DNA of 64,000 bases from Limnobacter sp. (GCA_029866125.1 JARWZZ010000021.1:40241-104240); one strand, 5' to 3'. Shown: positions 1-10,059, numbered from the stretch's first letter. Translations and numbers: made by a program. The notes: a model not told the origin generated them from the letters alone.

Positions 1-201
1 AAAATCATCAAAATCATCGTTTAAAACCATTACTATGGACTTGTATTTTCCATCGGGTGAAAAACTGACATAAGCGTTACTCGCCTTATAATTTGAAATC
101 TTGAAGACATCAAATGCGGCTTTCAAAGGTAAAAAAAGGACTAGTGCAATCAGTAGCCTTATCTTCCAAATCTGGGTCTTTTGTTTAATTTGCCGTTTCA
201 C
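1..201 (-). CDS. membrane-anchored hypothetical protein, N-terminal part only
   Basis: An open frame begins with GTG at 201-199 on the minus strand and stays open to the window edge, giving 67 residues. The N-terminus is strongly basic (KRQIKQKTQIWKIR) and is followed by a hydrophobic stretch (LLIALVLFLPLKAAF), so a signal peptide or single membrane anchor is likely. The rest reads like a short secreted or periplasmic domain beginning near YVSFSPDGKYKSIVMV. The GTG overlaps the stop codon of the upstream gene by a few bases, which points to translational coupling and one operon with the DUF6402-like gene. I do not recognise the family. The C-terminus lies outside the window, so length and function are unknown. 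Confidence 0.6.
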   Translation of the reverse strand, partial: MKRQIKQKTQIWKIRLLIALVLFLPLKAAFDVFKISNYKASNAYVSFSPDGKYKSIVMVLNDDFDDF

Positions 202-1160
202 ATTGTCACCTCAACCCCAATTTGCAAGGCTTGCGTCCTTACGTCCGAGAAAAGCAGTAAATCTCCACCTACGCCAAAGTTGTCCCTAAACTCGCGGAAT
301 GAACTGTTGTTCAGGGGTTGTACGATTCCCAATTCAGGGCTCCAACCCGGCAGCTTCCACTCAATTTGACGTATGTTGGCTAAACCGGCCCCCATGGAAA
401 TACCCATTCCCTCTTTTGACCAATGCCCCAAATATTGAACTCCATGGAAATCGAATGTGTCCCTAACATAGAGTCCGATTTCACTCACATTCACGAAGTA
501 TTTTTTGTCAGTTTGTTTGAATATCTTGGCTTTGGTTACCGCTGCATACACAGCGAAGTTGCCTAGGGAGCCATACAGGTCATCCACAACTTGGGTTTTA
601 TAACCCACCTTTGCAAACTGAAATTGCCAATCCGAATGCAGTTCAACAGGGTTTAAGCCACGTTGTAAGTTGAATGGGAAGTTTTGAGGCTTAAAGGGGA
701 TTCGCGCGAAGTACTCTGTAACTCGGTCTCTTAGTTCATTCCGGGCATTTGTCGTATTCAAGGTAGCTAGAACCGTTTGTACTCCTTCTTCCACTTGCTG
801 AAAGCGCCTCAGCCACTCCCAATTGATTAGGGTGGTATCAAGGTATTGCTTTGGAAAGTCTCTGGCTTTTGTAGCTCCACTTTTCTCATCATCCGTCATC
901 GCCCTCGCTGGCAAACTCAACCAAAGCTCCATCACTTCCGCTGATTTGGGCCACCTCAAGCCAAATCGCATCACGCTGGGTAAATCCCTAATTGTGAATT
1001 GCCCGTTGTGGCCCAGTAGGCTAGGGTATTTAAAGTATCCATTCCGCGTGTACTCAGGGGTATCGCGGGTTTGTTTGTAGGCTGTGGACGGAAAGCCGAA
1101 TGCCCAAGTTCTAACTCGGTCAAGTTCTAAGCCGGGAGGGGAGTGTGGACTGTGACTCAA
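198..1160 (-). CDS. DUF6402 family protein (possible polymorphic toxin or secretion-associated protein)
   Basis: A 320-residue protein. The middle pattern DLPSVMRFGLRWPKSAEVM, the block around TTLINWEWLRRF, and the C-terminal GLYVRDTFDFHGVQYLGHW resemble my recollection of DUF6402, a family often found in Burkholderiales and other proteobacteria near type VI secretion or toxin-immunity cargo. That context is family knowledge; no VgrG, PAAR or Rhs gene is visible here. The only possible start in the frame is TTG at 1160. An in-frame TAG lies a dozen codons further upstream with no ATG or GTG between, so the protein may be N-terminally shortened. It overlaps the following membrane-protein gene. 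Base composition is more AT-rich than the housekeeping genes, consistent with accessory DNA. Function unknown. Confidence 0.7.
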   Translation of the reverse strand: MSHSPHSPPGLELDRVRTWAFGFPSTAYKQTRDTPEYTRNGYFKYPSLLGHNGQFTIRDLPSVMRFGLRWPKSAEVMELWLSLPARAMTDDEKSGATKARDFPKQYLDTTLINWEWLRRFQQVEEGVQTVLATLNTTNARNELRDRVTEYFARIPFKPQNFPFNLQRGLNPVELHSDWQFQFAKVGYKTQVVDDLYGSLGNFAVYAAVTKAKIFKQTDKKYFVNVSEIGLYVRDTFDFHGVQYLGHWSKEGMGISMGAGLANIRQIEWKLPGWSPELGIVQPLNNSSFREFRDNFGVGGDLLLFSDVRTQALQIGVEVTM

Positions 1161-1403
1161 TTGGGGCTGCGCGGTTGCAAGTAAACCAGCATCCTAGGTG
1201 AGTTGCCTCATCCATGCAAAGCGCCTACCTCGGTTGTGGTAGTGCTTAACCCCGCTATCCACCTCACCCCAACGGTTTACGTAAAACTACGCTGTGAACT
1301 TACAGGCTCAAAAGTCAACTTAGTTTTTTATACCTTTTTTGCTTGTTTTCTTGTTTGCTTTATCTCGCCCTCGTTTCGGCCCTACCACTTTTACGGTTTT
1401 ATT

Positions 1404-4334
1404 ATGTACGCCTCAAGCTCCGCCATATCAGCAGCCTTCCAATCCACAGCCTCAGCATCCACAGGCAGGCCAGCCGATAGTGCCAGCCCACAACCTACAA
1501 TAAACACTGCAGCAAGCTCAATCGCTGAGCCCACAGTGCGCGGTAATCCGCAGGTGGTTGCGCCATCCACCCCGCAAAATCTTCAGCCAAACAACCCCGA
1601 AAATCCTGAGCTGGTGGCATATCAAATTCAGGTGCTTAACTTTTATAAAGCTGCGGTGGTAGACCCCTTGTGTACATTTGCAGAGCAACGCCAGCAAATT
1701 CCCGAGTTGTTGTGCAGGCAACTGGAAACTATGGTTCAAGAGTTCGATAAGGTTCGCAAAAGCTTAAATACTAAGCTGGGTAGAACCACAGCAGAATCTG
1801 GGGCGGTAGATGCCTTGAACATCAGCCGCCGCATGTCCATGGTTGAAAAATTGAAAGCCGTAGAGCGTGTATCAGATCACCTAAGTACACTGGACTCGCA
1901 ATTGGTCAACGCCCAAAAAGTGGGTAGGTTTACCAAGAACCCCGTACAAAAGGCAAAAGCTTATCTGAACGATCTAGAGGTTGTTCGAGACAAAATTACC
2001 CGGAATTTGGAGTCACAGTTGGACTTAGTCGAGGCAGATGAGGCTTCTCACCAAGCCCTGCAAGGCATTCGCAACCAAGCGTTGGTTGCCCATATTCATA
2101 GCTTGCCATTAATGGATTACTTAACCAGTGACACACCAGTTGACCCAGCGGCATTCCACGAATTTAAAAAAGATTATATCGAACTGGTCCGAAAAACCAT
2201 CGGCGATGCTCAATCCAGTACCACCTTGAAAGGGTTGAAAAACTATATCAATCTAGGCCTAGCCCCTTTGGTGGGTGACGAGCTGGCCGCCCAAATACAG
2301 CCACTTAACGCATCCCTTGCTCAGGTCAGGCGCATGCATGACATCACGTTCAAGCTGGCTGAACTGGTATACAAAACGCTGTCTGACCAGCAAATGGCTC
2401 AAATACTCAATGAATTGGAAGATGAGCTAATTTTGAACACCCACCGCAGCCCGCAATTGCAGGAGATACTTACCAAGCATCCCATTCGCTTGGTTAAAGT
2501 CATGGCAGCGCGGGGGGTAGAGCAAAGTCAAAGTCAATCTGAGGTTACATCGGGAATAGCAACCCCTCTCAATTCCGAACTTGCAGAACGCTACCCCAAA
2601 ATAACCGTGTCCCCTAAACTGATCAAAACTGAAATTCACAGGGAATCCGCGTTTAAAGCAGCTGAGCTAGGCAGCTTAGATACCCTTCACATGCTACTTG
2701 CCGAAGGTGTCAACCCCTTGGTGCGTAATGAGCAAGGCGACAGCCTTTTACACATCGCATTGCGCAAAGGGCATATTGAATTGGCCACATTCCTTATTCA
2801 AGTTCAAGGAGTGCCTGCTGACTTAAAAGGTGCAGGTGACCTGTCTGTGCTTGAGCAGGCCATACAAAATGACGAGCCGCTGGTGATTGCAGGCTTGCTA
2901 GATGCTGCAGGGCAAGGTCAAATGTCAGGTAAAAATTCGACTCCCGCCATGCTAACAAAAGCCAATGCCCTTGGCCAAACCCCGTTGCAACAGGCTGTTC
3001 AACACAACGCCGTTCGCGTACTTGAAGATTGGACCAATAACTTCAGCTTTAAGCTTGACGACTTGCAGGTACAAAACCAACCCGTGCTGGATGATGTGGC
3101 TAAAAATGGCAGCCCAGAAATGCTGGCCAGTGTGGTGCCCTTGTTGTTGCCTGATGCACCCGGCAATGCCACCAAAGCAAAGGTTTTTGCTTTAGCCCGC
3201 GAGTGTGTAGAAATGGGTAAGCCGGAAGCTGGCAGCTACCTTGTGAAAGCCTTTGGGGTGGATGTGGATAAGCCAGACCAACATGGTCTCACCTTATTCC
3301 ACAAGGCCGCAATCGCAAACAATTTACAAGAAATGAGAGTGCTGAAAGCCTTGGGCGCAAACCTACAAGCCAGAGACGATCAAAACAACAGCGCTTTCCA
3401 TTTGGCTGCCATGTCGGCCAATTCTAAAACTTTAAAGGCCCTTTACAACGAATTTGGTTTTACAAACCTACATGACGCGGGCGCTGACGGTAAGTCTGCA
3501 TTAACTCAAGTTGCCGGTAGTGCTGAAAATTCAAATCTTCAAACTTTGCTTGACTTCATATCGGCCCAATTTATCAAGACCAATCATTTGCAGGATGTAA
3601 CACAGCCCACCCTCAGTAATTTGTTGAAGTTTTTGCTCGAAGGTGAAAAGCTTTCACTGCTTGACAGCCTGCTAGCCTCGTTGGGTCAATATGCGGCGAT
3701 ACACAAGTTGATGCGTCCCACCCTATTAGAATCATTGAACAATGTAGTAAAAAACGGCAGCCAAGAAATGGCGGCTAGAGTAGCCCAGTTACTTTTATCC
3801 CCGCCAACTGCCAACCCCAACCAAGAAAATGTTTTTGCCTTAGCCCGAGAATGTGTAAGTTTGGGAAAACCAGAAACAGGTAAATACCTTGTACAAGCCT
3901 TTGGGGTGGATGTGGAAAAGCCAGAGAGTAGTCTTGGATGGACCTTATTTCACCATGCTGCAATCACTAATAATGTACAAGGAATGAGAATACTGAAAGC
4001 CTTGGGTGCAAATATTCATGCAGCTGACAATCAAAAGAGTAACGCCTTTCATTTGGCTGCATCTTGGGCCAACCCCCAAACCCTTCAGGTGTTAAACAGC
4101 GAGTTTGGGTTTACGGACTTGGAGGCAAAGGGGCTCGGGGGCCGAACTGCATTTTTAGGGGCTGCGGGTTGGCATAATCTTCCCAACCTGCGCGCACTAA
4201 GGGGAATGGGTGCAGACATCCATGCAAAAGATAACCTTGGAGAAACTGCCCTTGATCTTGCCATGTGGTCATATGACCGCTACCCCGAGGTCATTGCATA
4301 CCTCCAATCCCTCGGCATTAAAAGTGGGCGGTAA
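1404..4334 (+). CDS. large ankyrin-repeat protein with internal duplication
   Basis: I start this protein at ATG 1404 (976 aa). The open frame extends to a TTG at 1203, but the extra residues look like untranslated sequence and no good ribosome binding site precedes either start. The first 40 residues are rich in Ser, Ala, Thr and Pro with no signal peptide. Helical, coiled-coil-like sequence follows to about residue 400. Ankyrin-type repeats begin near FKAAELGSLDTLHMLLAEG and recur as TLFHKAAIANNLQEMRVLKALGAN and TLFHHAAITNNVQGMRILKALGAN. The last repeat ends close to the C-terminus. A block of about 150 residues is duplicated (DNA about 3078-3560 and 3732-4200). Ankyrin repeats bind proteins; with the unstructured N-terminus this could be a secreted effector, but that is inference. 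It stands alone between a divergent accessory operon and uvrA. Confidence 0.75.
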   Translation: MYASSSAISAAFQSTASASTGRPADSASPQPTINTAASSIAEPTVRGNPQVVAPSTPQNLQPNNPENPELVAYQIQVLNFYKAAVVDPLCTFAEQRQQIPELLCRQLETMVQEFDKVRKSLNTKLGRTTAESGAVDALNISRRMSMVEKLKAVERVSDHLSTLDSQLVNAQKVGRFTKNPVQKAKAYLNDLEVVRDKITRNLESQLDLVEADEASHQALQGIRNQALVAHIHSLPLMDYLTSDTPVDPAAFHEFKKDYIELVRKTIGDAQSSTTLKGLKNYINLGLAPLVGDELAAQIQPLNASLAQVRRMHDITFKLAELVYKTLSDQQMAQILNELEDELILNTHRSPQLQEILTKHPIRLVKVMAARGVEQSQSQSEVTSGIATPLNSELAERYPKITVSPKLIKTEIHRESAFKAAELGSLDTLHMLLAEGVNPLVRNEQGDSLLHIALRKGHIELATFLIQVQGVPADLKGAGDLSVLEQAIQNDEPLVIAGLLDAAGQGQMSGKNSTPAMLTKANALGQTPLQQAVQHNAVRVLEDWTNNFSFKLDDLQVQNQPVLDDVAKNGSPEMLASVVPLLLPDAPGNATKAKVFALARECVEMGKPEAGSYLVKAFGVDVDKPDQHGLTLFHKAAIANNLQEMRVLKALGANLQARDDQNNSAFHLAAMSANSKTLKALYNEFGFTNLHDAGADGKSALTQVAGSAENSNLQTLLDFISAQFIKTNHLQDVTQPTLSNLLKFLLEGEKLSLLDSLLASLGQYAAIHKLMRPTLLESLNNVVKNGSQEMAARVAQLLLSPPTANPNQENVFALARECVSLGKPETGKYLVQAFGVDVEKPESSLGWTLFHHAAITNNVQGMRILKALGANIHAADNQKSNAFHLAASWANPQTLQVLNSEFGFTDLEAKGLGGRTAFLGAAGWHNLPNLRALRGMGADIHAKDNLGETALDLAMWSYDRYPEVIAYLQSLGIKSGR

Positions 4335-4426
4335 TTCCTGGTAACAACCCACCCGCCCCCTTCAGCCACTCCAACCCTGCCTTATAATCAAACGGTAACC
4401 CCACCGTTTCATTCAAAGGCAGTTTC

Positions 4427-7400
4427 ATGAAGAAAGGCAACCCAGACACGCAGTCACAGCAACAGTACCTGGGCAATGTCATCCGCATACGCGGGGCGCG
4501 GCAGCACAACCTTAAAAACGTCAACATTGACATCAAGGCCGGTGAAATTACGGTGTTCACTGGCGTGTCGGGCAGTGGCAAAAGCTCGCTGGTATTTGAC
4601 ACTTTGTATGCCGAGGGCCAGCGCCGGTATGTGGAAACTTTTTCGCCTTACGCCCGCCAGTTTTTGGACCGGATGGACAAGCCGGATGTAGACAGCATTG
4701 AAGGCGTGCTGCCCGCCATTGCGATTGACCAAGCCAACCCGGTGCGCACCTCCCGCAGCACCGTCGGCACCATGACGGAAATTAACGACCACCTCAAGCT
4801 GATTTACGCCCGCGCGGCCCAGTTGCATTGCCGCAAGTGCGCCCAACCGGTGTTGGAAGACACGGTGGCCACCATCATGCACAGCATTCAGTGCAAGGCG
4901 CAGCAGGGTGGGGACCCTCGCTTGGTCATCACCTTCCCGGTGCAAGTGCCGTCCAGCTTTACCGCGCAGGAAATTGAGGACTACCTCAGCGCCCAAGGCT
5001 ATACCCGCGTGCACCGCACCACCGAGTTTAAGGAAAACCGGGTGCTGGATGTGGTGCAAGACCGCTTCCGCGCCAGCTCCATTGAGGAAAGCCGCTTCAG
5101 TGATGCCGTGGCCAGCACCTTGTTGCGCGGCAAGGGCCGGGTCAATGTGTTTGCTGATGAGGACATTTGGAAGTACTCCGAGGGCCTGCACTGCGCCACT
5201 TGCGATTTAGATTATTCCAAGCCCCTGCCCAGCCACTTCAGCTTCAATTCCCCTTTGGGTGCATGCGACACTTGTCGCGGTTTTGGGCGAGTCATCGGTA
5301 TTGATTGGGGTTTGGTCATTCCGGATGAAAACAAATCCCTCGCCCAAGGTTGCGTCAAGCCTTGGCAAACCGAAAGTTTTAAAAGTTGCCAGGCCGATCT
5401 GGTGCGCTTCGCGAAAAAGCGCGGCGTGGCCACCGACATTGCTTACAAAGACCTACCCGAAGAGCACAAAGACTGGGTCATCGACGGTGACCCCGGCTTT
5501 GATGGCAATTGGGAAGGCAGCATGTTTTACGGTGTTAACCGCTACTTTGAGTGGCTGGAAGGCCGCACCTACAAAATGCATGTGCGGGTAATGTTGTCCA
5601 AATACCGGGCCTACACACCATGCACCGCCTGCCATGGCGCACGGCTTAAGCCCGACAGTTTGTTGTGGAAGTTACACGGCAAAAGCATTCACCAAATTAT
5701 GCTCATGCCCCTGCACCACACAGCGGACTTGTTTAAAAACCTGCAACTGCCCGGTGCTTTGGACCAAGCCAGTGATTTGGTGCTGCAAGAAATTCGCACC
5801 CGTTTGCAGTTTTTAATTCAGGTGGGTTTGGGTTACCTTACTTTGGACCGCCAAAGCAGAACCCTTTCCGGCGGGGAAGTGCAGCGCATCAACCTAACCA
5901 CCGCGCTGGGCAGCTCACTGGTTAACACCCTGTTTGTGCTGGACGAGCCTTCCATCGGCCTGCACCCCCGCGACATTGCCCGCATTGCCCAAGCCATGCA
6001 GCGCCTGAAGGACGCGGGTAATACTTTAGTTGTAGTGGAGCATGACCCTCAACTGATGAACCAAGCCGACAGGCTGGTGGACATTGGCCCCGGCCCCGGC
6101 GAGGCAGGCGGCAACATTGTGTTTGACGGCCCACCCAGTGCCATTGGCCAAGCCAACACGCTGACCTCCCAATACCTGTTGGGGCAAAAAAAGGTAGTGC
6201 CCGATGTGCAGTGCTTGGGCAAATCCAACAGCATGCTCAGCCTGAAAGGCATCAGCGCCAACAACCTGAAGAACATCGACATTGATTTGCCATTGAATCG
6301 CCTCGTGGTGTTGACCGGCGTGTCGGGCAGCGGCAAGTCCACACTGGTGCAAGATGTGTTGGTGCCCGCCCTGAAAAAATTCAAAGGCGAACCCACAGAA
6401 GCACCCGGCGAGTTTTTGCAGCTTATAGGTGCAGACCAAATTGCAGAATTGTCTTTTGTAGACCAAAGCCCGATTGGTAAAACCACACGGTCCAACCCAG
6501 CCAGTTACGTGGGCTCATTCGATGAGCTTCGTAAAATATTTTCTAAAACCACCGTGGCGGTGGAGCGGGGTTACACCCCAGGTTTTTTCAGCTTCAACAG
6601 CGGGGATGGTCGCTGCCCCATGTGTGGCGGCAATGGCTTTGAGCATGTGGAAATGCAATTCCTCAGCGATGTGTATTTGCGCTGTGGCGAATGTGCGGGC
6701 ACCCGTTACCGGCCCGAGGCTTTGGAAGTCACCATTCAACGCAAAGACCAAGTGCTAAACATGGCGCAGGTGCTTGAACTGACCGTGGACCAAGCCATCC
6801 ATTTGTTTGAAAAAGACACCGCACTGCTTAAAACCCTCAAGCCCTTGGCCTTGGTGGGTTTAGGCTACATGCGTTTGGGCCAGCCTGTGCCCACACTCAG
6901 CGGTGGCGAGGCACAGCGCCTCAAACTTGCAGGTTTTTTGGCGGAAATGAAGCCCTCTGCAAGCGGCCAAGCCTTGGCCCGCAAAGGCAATTTGTTTGTA
7001 TTTGACGAGCCCACCACCGGCCTGCATTTTGATGATGTGGCCAAGCTAATGACCAGCCTGCGCCTACTGCAACAAGCCGGGCACAGCGTGTTGGTGGTCG
7101 AGCACAATTTGGATGTCATTTGCGCCGCAGATTGGGTGATCGACCTTGGCCCCGAGGCAGGCGAGTGGGGTGGCGAGGTGGTGGCCCAAGGCACACCGGC
7201 TGACGTGGCCAAGCTTTCAGGCCACACCGCCAAAGCCATCGCGCAATACATGTCGCAAACTTGTTTGCTGGATGCTGCTGCCCTCAATGATGCTGCAACC
7301 GATGCGCAAGGCTACATGCTTGAAGAATCCTCCGCTGAATATGGCGCAATGGATAATCTACTTGCCCGCCGCCACACCGACGGCATTGAAATTTTGCACG

Positions 7401-10006
7401 CCCGTGAGCACAATTTAAAAAACATCAGCCTGACCTTTCCCCGTGGGGAAATGACGGTCATCACCGGCCCATCCGGTTCTGGAAAATCCACCTTGGCGTT
7501 TGATATTTTGTTTTCTGAAGGCCAGCGCCGTTATTTGGAAAGCTTAAACGCCTACGCCCGCCAGTTTGTGCAGCCCGCCAGCAAGCCCGATGTGGATGCC
7601 ATTTACGGCATACCACCTACCGTTGCCATAGAGCAGCGCACCAGCCGGGGTGGCCGCAAAAGTACCGTAGCCACCGTCACCGAGGTGTATCACTTTTTGC
7701 GTCTGCTGTTTGTCAAGCTGGGCATACAACATTGCCCGACTTGCGAAGTGCCCATTGCCCCGCAAAGCATGGACAGCATGCTGGCGCAAATCATGCAAAG
7801 TTACAAAGGCAAAGAGGTCACCCTGCTTGCGCCACTGGTGCAAGGCCGCAAAGGCATTTACAACGAAATTGCAAAATGGGCGACTGACCGTGGCTACACC
7901 CAGCTGCGCGTGGACGGTGCGTTTGTGCCCACCAACCCCTGGCCCAAGCTGGGCAGGTACCAAGAGCACCACATTGAACTGCCTGTAAAAACCCTCAAAG
8001 TAAGCGCCAAAGACGAAAAAGAATTGCGCGCCGTGCTGCAAGCCACGCTGGAATTTGGCAAAGGCACCGTGATGGTGATGCAAGGCGAATCGGACATTCG
8101 GTTTTTCTCAACCAAACGCGCCTGCCCCAGTTGCGCACGCAGCTTCCCCGAGCTAGACCCGCGCTTGTTCAGCTACAACAGCAAACACGGCTGGTGCCAA
8201 GGCTGCTTTGGTGTGGGCGAACAAGTGGAAGGCATGGATGCCGAGCAAACAGGCGAAGAAGGGCGTTGGGTGGAGCAACAAGCCACCACAGCCGACATTG
8301 AGGATGACGACGCAGGCACCCCCTTCCAGCAAGCTTTGAGCTGCAAACACTGCGACGGCAACCGCCTTAACCCCACCGCATTGGCAGTAACCTTCCATGA
8401 CAAAAACATCGCCGAGTTGGCGGATCAAACAGTGTCTGACGCGTTGGACTGGGTACAAAAACTCAAGCTAAACGAGCGTGAAACCGCAGTGGCCAAAGAC
8501 ATTCGCGTCGAAATGGCAGGGCGTTTGGAATTCCTCAAGCAAGTGGGCTTGGACTACCTGCATTTAAACCGATCAGCCCCCACCTTAAGCGGTGGTGAGG
8601 CACAGCGCATTAGGCTTGCCAGCCAGCTAGGCACCAACTTGCGTGGCGTGTGCTACGTGCTGGATGAGCCCACCATTGGCCTGCACACGCGCGACAATCA
8701 CCGCCTGCTGGACGCATTAGTCAGGCTAAAAGACAAAGGTAATACTTTAGTTGTAGTGGAGCATGACACCGATACCATGTTGCGTGCCGACCGTTTGGTG
8801 GACATTGGCCCCGGCGCGGGCAAATTGGGCGGGCAAATTATGTCCCAAGGCACCGTGGCCCAGGTGCGTAAAGACCCCAATTCACTCACAGGCCGCTACT
8901 TGGCCAACCCCATTCCCCACTTGCTGCAACCCCGCCGCGCTGTGGAGCTAGGCCAAACCAAAGACCAACCCAGCCTAAAGTTAAAACAGGCCCAGCTGCA
9001 CAACATCACTGGGTTGGACATCGACATTCCACTGGGCCGCTTGGTGGCAATTACAGGCGTGTCCGGCAGCGGTAAATCCACACTGGCGCGTGATGTGTTG
9101 TTGTCTAATATGCGCCGCTACGTGGCCCACCACAGCAGTAGAAAAACAGCGGTCAAACCCTTCCACTGGTTTGCGTGTGAGGGCATTGAAGGCGCAGGCG
9201 CGGTGGAGCGCGTGTTGGAAGTAGACCAAACCCCAATTGGTAAAACACCCCGATCCTGCCCCGCCACCTACATCGGTTTTTGGGACCGCATACGCAACGT
9301 GATGGCCGATACGCTGGAAGCCCGCATGCGCGGCTTCAAGGCCAATCGATTCTCGTTTAACGCAGGGCCGGGCCGCTGCCCGCTGTGCGATGGCGCGGGC
9401 ATGCAAACCATCGAAATGAACTTCCTGCCCGACGTTAAAGTGGTGTGCGAAGCCTGCCGTGGCGCACGCTTTAACCCCGAAACCTTGCAAGTGCAGTGGC
9501 GCGACAAAACCGTGGCCGATATTTTGAACATGAGCGTGGAAGAAGCCGCCCCGTTTTTTGCAGCCCACTCCGGTATTGCCCACCCCCTGCAATTGCTGTG
9601 CGATGTAGGCTTGGGCTACCTCACCATTGGGCAAGCCAGCCCCACACTGAGTGGCGGCGAGGCACAGCGCATTAAACTGGTCACAGAACTGACCAAAGTG
9701 CGCGACAACCGCGTCAACCCCCACACCCTGTATGTGCTGGACGAACCCACCGTGGGCCTGCACATGAACGATGTGGAAAAGCTGATTGCCGTGCTGCACC
9801 GCTTGGTGGACGCGGGCCACACCGTGGTGGTAATCGAGCACGACCTTGATTTGATTGCCCAAGCGGACTGGGTCATCGACATGGGCCCCGAAGCCGGTGT
9901 GGGCGGCGGGCGCTTGGTGGCGCAGGGCACGCCACAAGCCATGGTCAAGAAAAAGGGGTCGCACACAGGCAAGGCATTGGCTGATTTTTATAAAAGTAGG
10001 GCTTAG
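4427..10006 (+). CDS. uvrA: double-length UvrA-type excinuclease ABC subunit A
   Basis: UvrA is the DNA damage-recognition ATPase of nucleotide excision repair. Normal UvrA is about 940 residues with two ABC modules; this protein has 1859 residues and two complete UvrA copies in tandem (about residues 20-955 and 985-1855). Four Walker A motifs occur: GVSGSGKSS near residue 47, GVSGSGKST near 632, GPSGSGKST near 1014 and GVSGSGKST near 1545. Each ATPase also has an LSGGE signature and a DEP Walker B (VLDEPSIGLH, VFDEPTTGLH, VLDEPTIGLH, VLDEPTVGLH). Cys-rich zinc modules are present in both copies (for example CPMCGGNG and CPLCDGAG). A region of about 120 residues at the UvrB-binding position follows the first zinc half-site in each copy. 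Long UvrA paralogues are known in some Burkholderiales; whether a normal uvrA exists elsewhere cannot be seen here. Confidence 0.93.
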   Translation: MKKGNPDTQSQQQYLGNVIRIRGARQHNLKNVNIDIKAGEITVFTGVSGSGKSSLVFDTLYAEGQRRYVETFSPYARQFLDRMDKPDVDSIEGVLPAIAIDQANPVRTSRSTVGTMTEINDHLKLIYARAAQLHCRKCAQPVLEDTVATIMHSIQCKAQQGGDPRLVITFPVQVPSSFTAQEIEDYLSAQGYTRVHRTTEFKENRVLDVVQDRFRASSIEESRFSDAVASTLLRGKGRVNVFADEDIWKYSEGLHCATCDLDYSKPLPSHFSFNSPLGACDTCRGFGRVIGIDWGLVIPDENKSLAQGCVKPWQTESFKSCQADLVRFAKKRGVATDIAYKDLPEEHKDWVIDGDPGFDGNWEGSMFYGVNRYFEWLEGRTYKMHVRVMLSKYRAYTPCTACHGARLKPDSLLWKLHGKSIHQIMLMPLHHTADLFKNLQLPGALDQASDLVLQEIRTRLQFLIQVGLGYLTLDRQSRTLSGGEVQRINLTTALGSSLVNTLFVLDEPSIGLHPRDIARIAQAMQRLKDAGNTLVVVEHDPQLMNQADRLVDIGPGPGEAGGNIVFDGPPSAIGQANTLTSQYLLGQKKVVPDVQCLGKSNSMLSLKGISANNLKNIDIDLPLNRLVVLTGVSGSGKSTLVQDVLVPALKKFKGEPTEAPGEFLQLIGADQIAELSFVDQSPIGKTTRSNPASYVGSFDELRKIFSKTTVAVERGYTPGFFSFNSGDGRCPMCGGNGFEHVEMQFLSDVYLRCGECAGTRYRPEALEVTIQRKDQVLNMAQVLELTVDQAIHLFEKDTALLKTLKPLALVGLGYMRLGQPVPTLSGGEAQRLKLAGFLAEMKPSASGQALARKGNLFVFDEPTTGLHFDDVAKLMTSLRLLQQAGHSVLVVEHNLDVICAADWVIDLGPEAGEWGGEVVAQGTPADVAKLSGHTAKAIAQYMSQTCLLDAAALNDAATDAQGYMLEESSAEYGAMDNLLARRHTDGIEILHAREHNLKNISLTFPRGEMTVITGPSGSGKSTLAFDILFSEGQRRYLESLNAYARQFVQPASKPDVDAIYGIPPTVAIEQRTSRGGRKSTVATVTEVYHFLRLLFVKLGIQHCPTCEVPIAPQSMDSMLAQIMQSYKGKEVTLLAPLVQGRKGIYNEIAKWATDRGYTQLRVDGAFVPTNPWPKLGRYQEHHIELPVKTLKVSAKDEKELRAVLQATLEFGKGTVMVMQGESDIRFFSTKRACPSCARSFPELDPRLFSYNSKHGWCQGCFGVGEQVEGMDAEQTGEEGRWVEQQATTADIEDDDAGTPFQQALSCKHCDGNRLNPTALAVTFHDKNIAELADQTVSDALDWVQKLKLNERETAVAKDIRVEMAGRLEFLKQVGLDYLHLNRSAPTLSGGEAQRIRLASQLGTNLRGVCYVLDEPTIGLHTRDNHRLLDALVRLKDKGNTLVVVEHDTDTMLRADRLVDIGPGAGKLGGQIMSQGTVAQVRKDPNSLTGRYLANPIPHLLQPRRAVELGQTKDQPSLKLKQAQLHNITGLDIDIPLGRLVAITGVSGSGKSTLARDVLLSNMRRYVAHHSSRKTAVKPFHWFACEGIEGAGAVERVLEVDQTPIGKTPRSCPATYIGFWDRIRNVMADTLEARMRGFKANRFSFNAGPGRCPLCDGAGMQTIEMNFLPDVKVVCEACRGARFNPETLQVQWRDKTVADILNMSVEEAAPFFAAHSGIAHPLQLLCDVGLGYLTIGQASPTLSGGEAQRIKLVTELTKVRDNRVNPHTLYVLDEPTVGLHMNDVEKLIAVLHRLVDAGHTVVVIEHDLDLIAQADWVIDMGPEAGVGGGRLVAQGTPQAMVKKKGSHTGKALADFYKSRA

Positions 10007-10059
10007 TAAGTAGGGCCTAGTGGGGTAAGTTGCCTCCGGTCTGGTGGAACCTTCACCCC

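Noticed and set aside
1203..1403. TTG 1203 as the start of the ankyrin protein
   Set aside because: The extra residues include a hydrophobic Phe/Cys-rich stretch and Pro/His clusters unlike the rest; no ribosome binding site; ATG 1404 is simpler. A membrane anchor from the longer start cannot be fully excluded.
4454..9964. Long minus-strand open frames inside uvrA (for example 4454-5191 and 8981-9964)
   Set aside because: They lie antisense to clear UvrA coding, are rich in His, Gly and Gln as expected from reversed GC-biased codons, and match no family.
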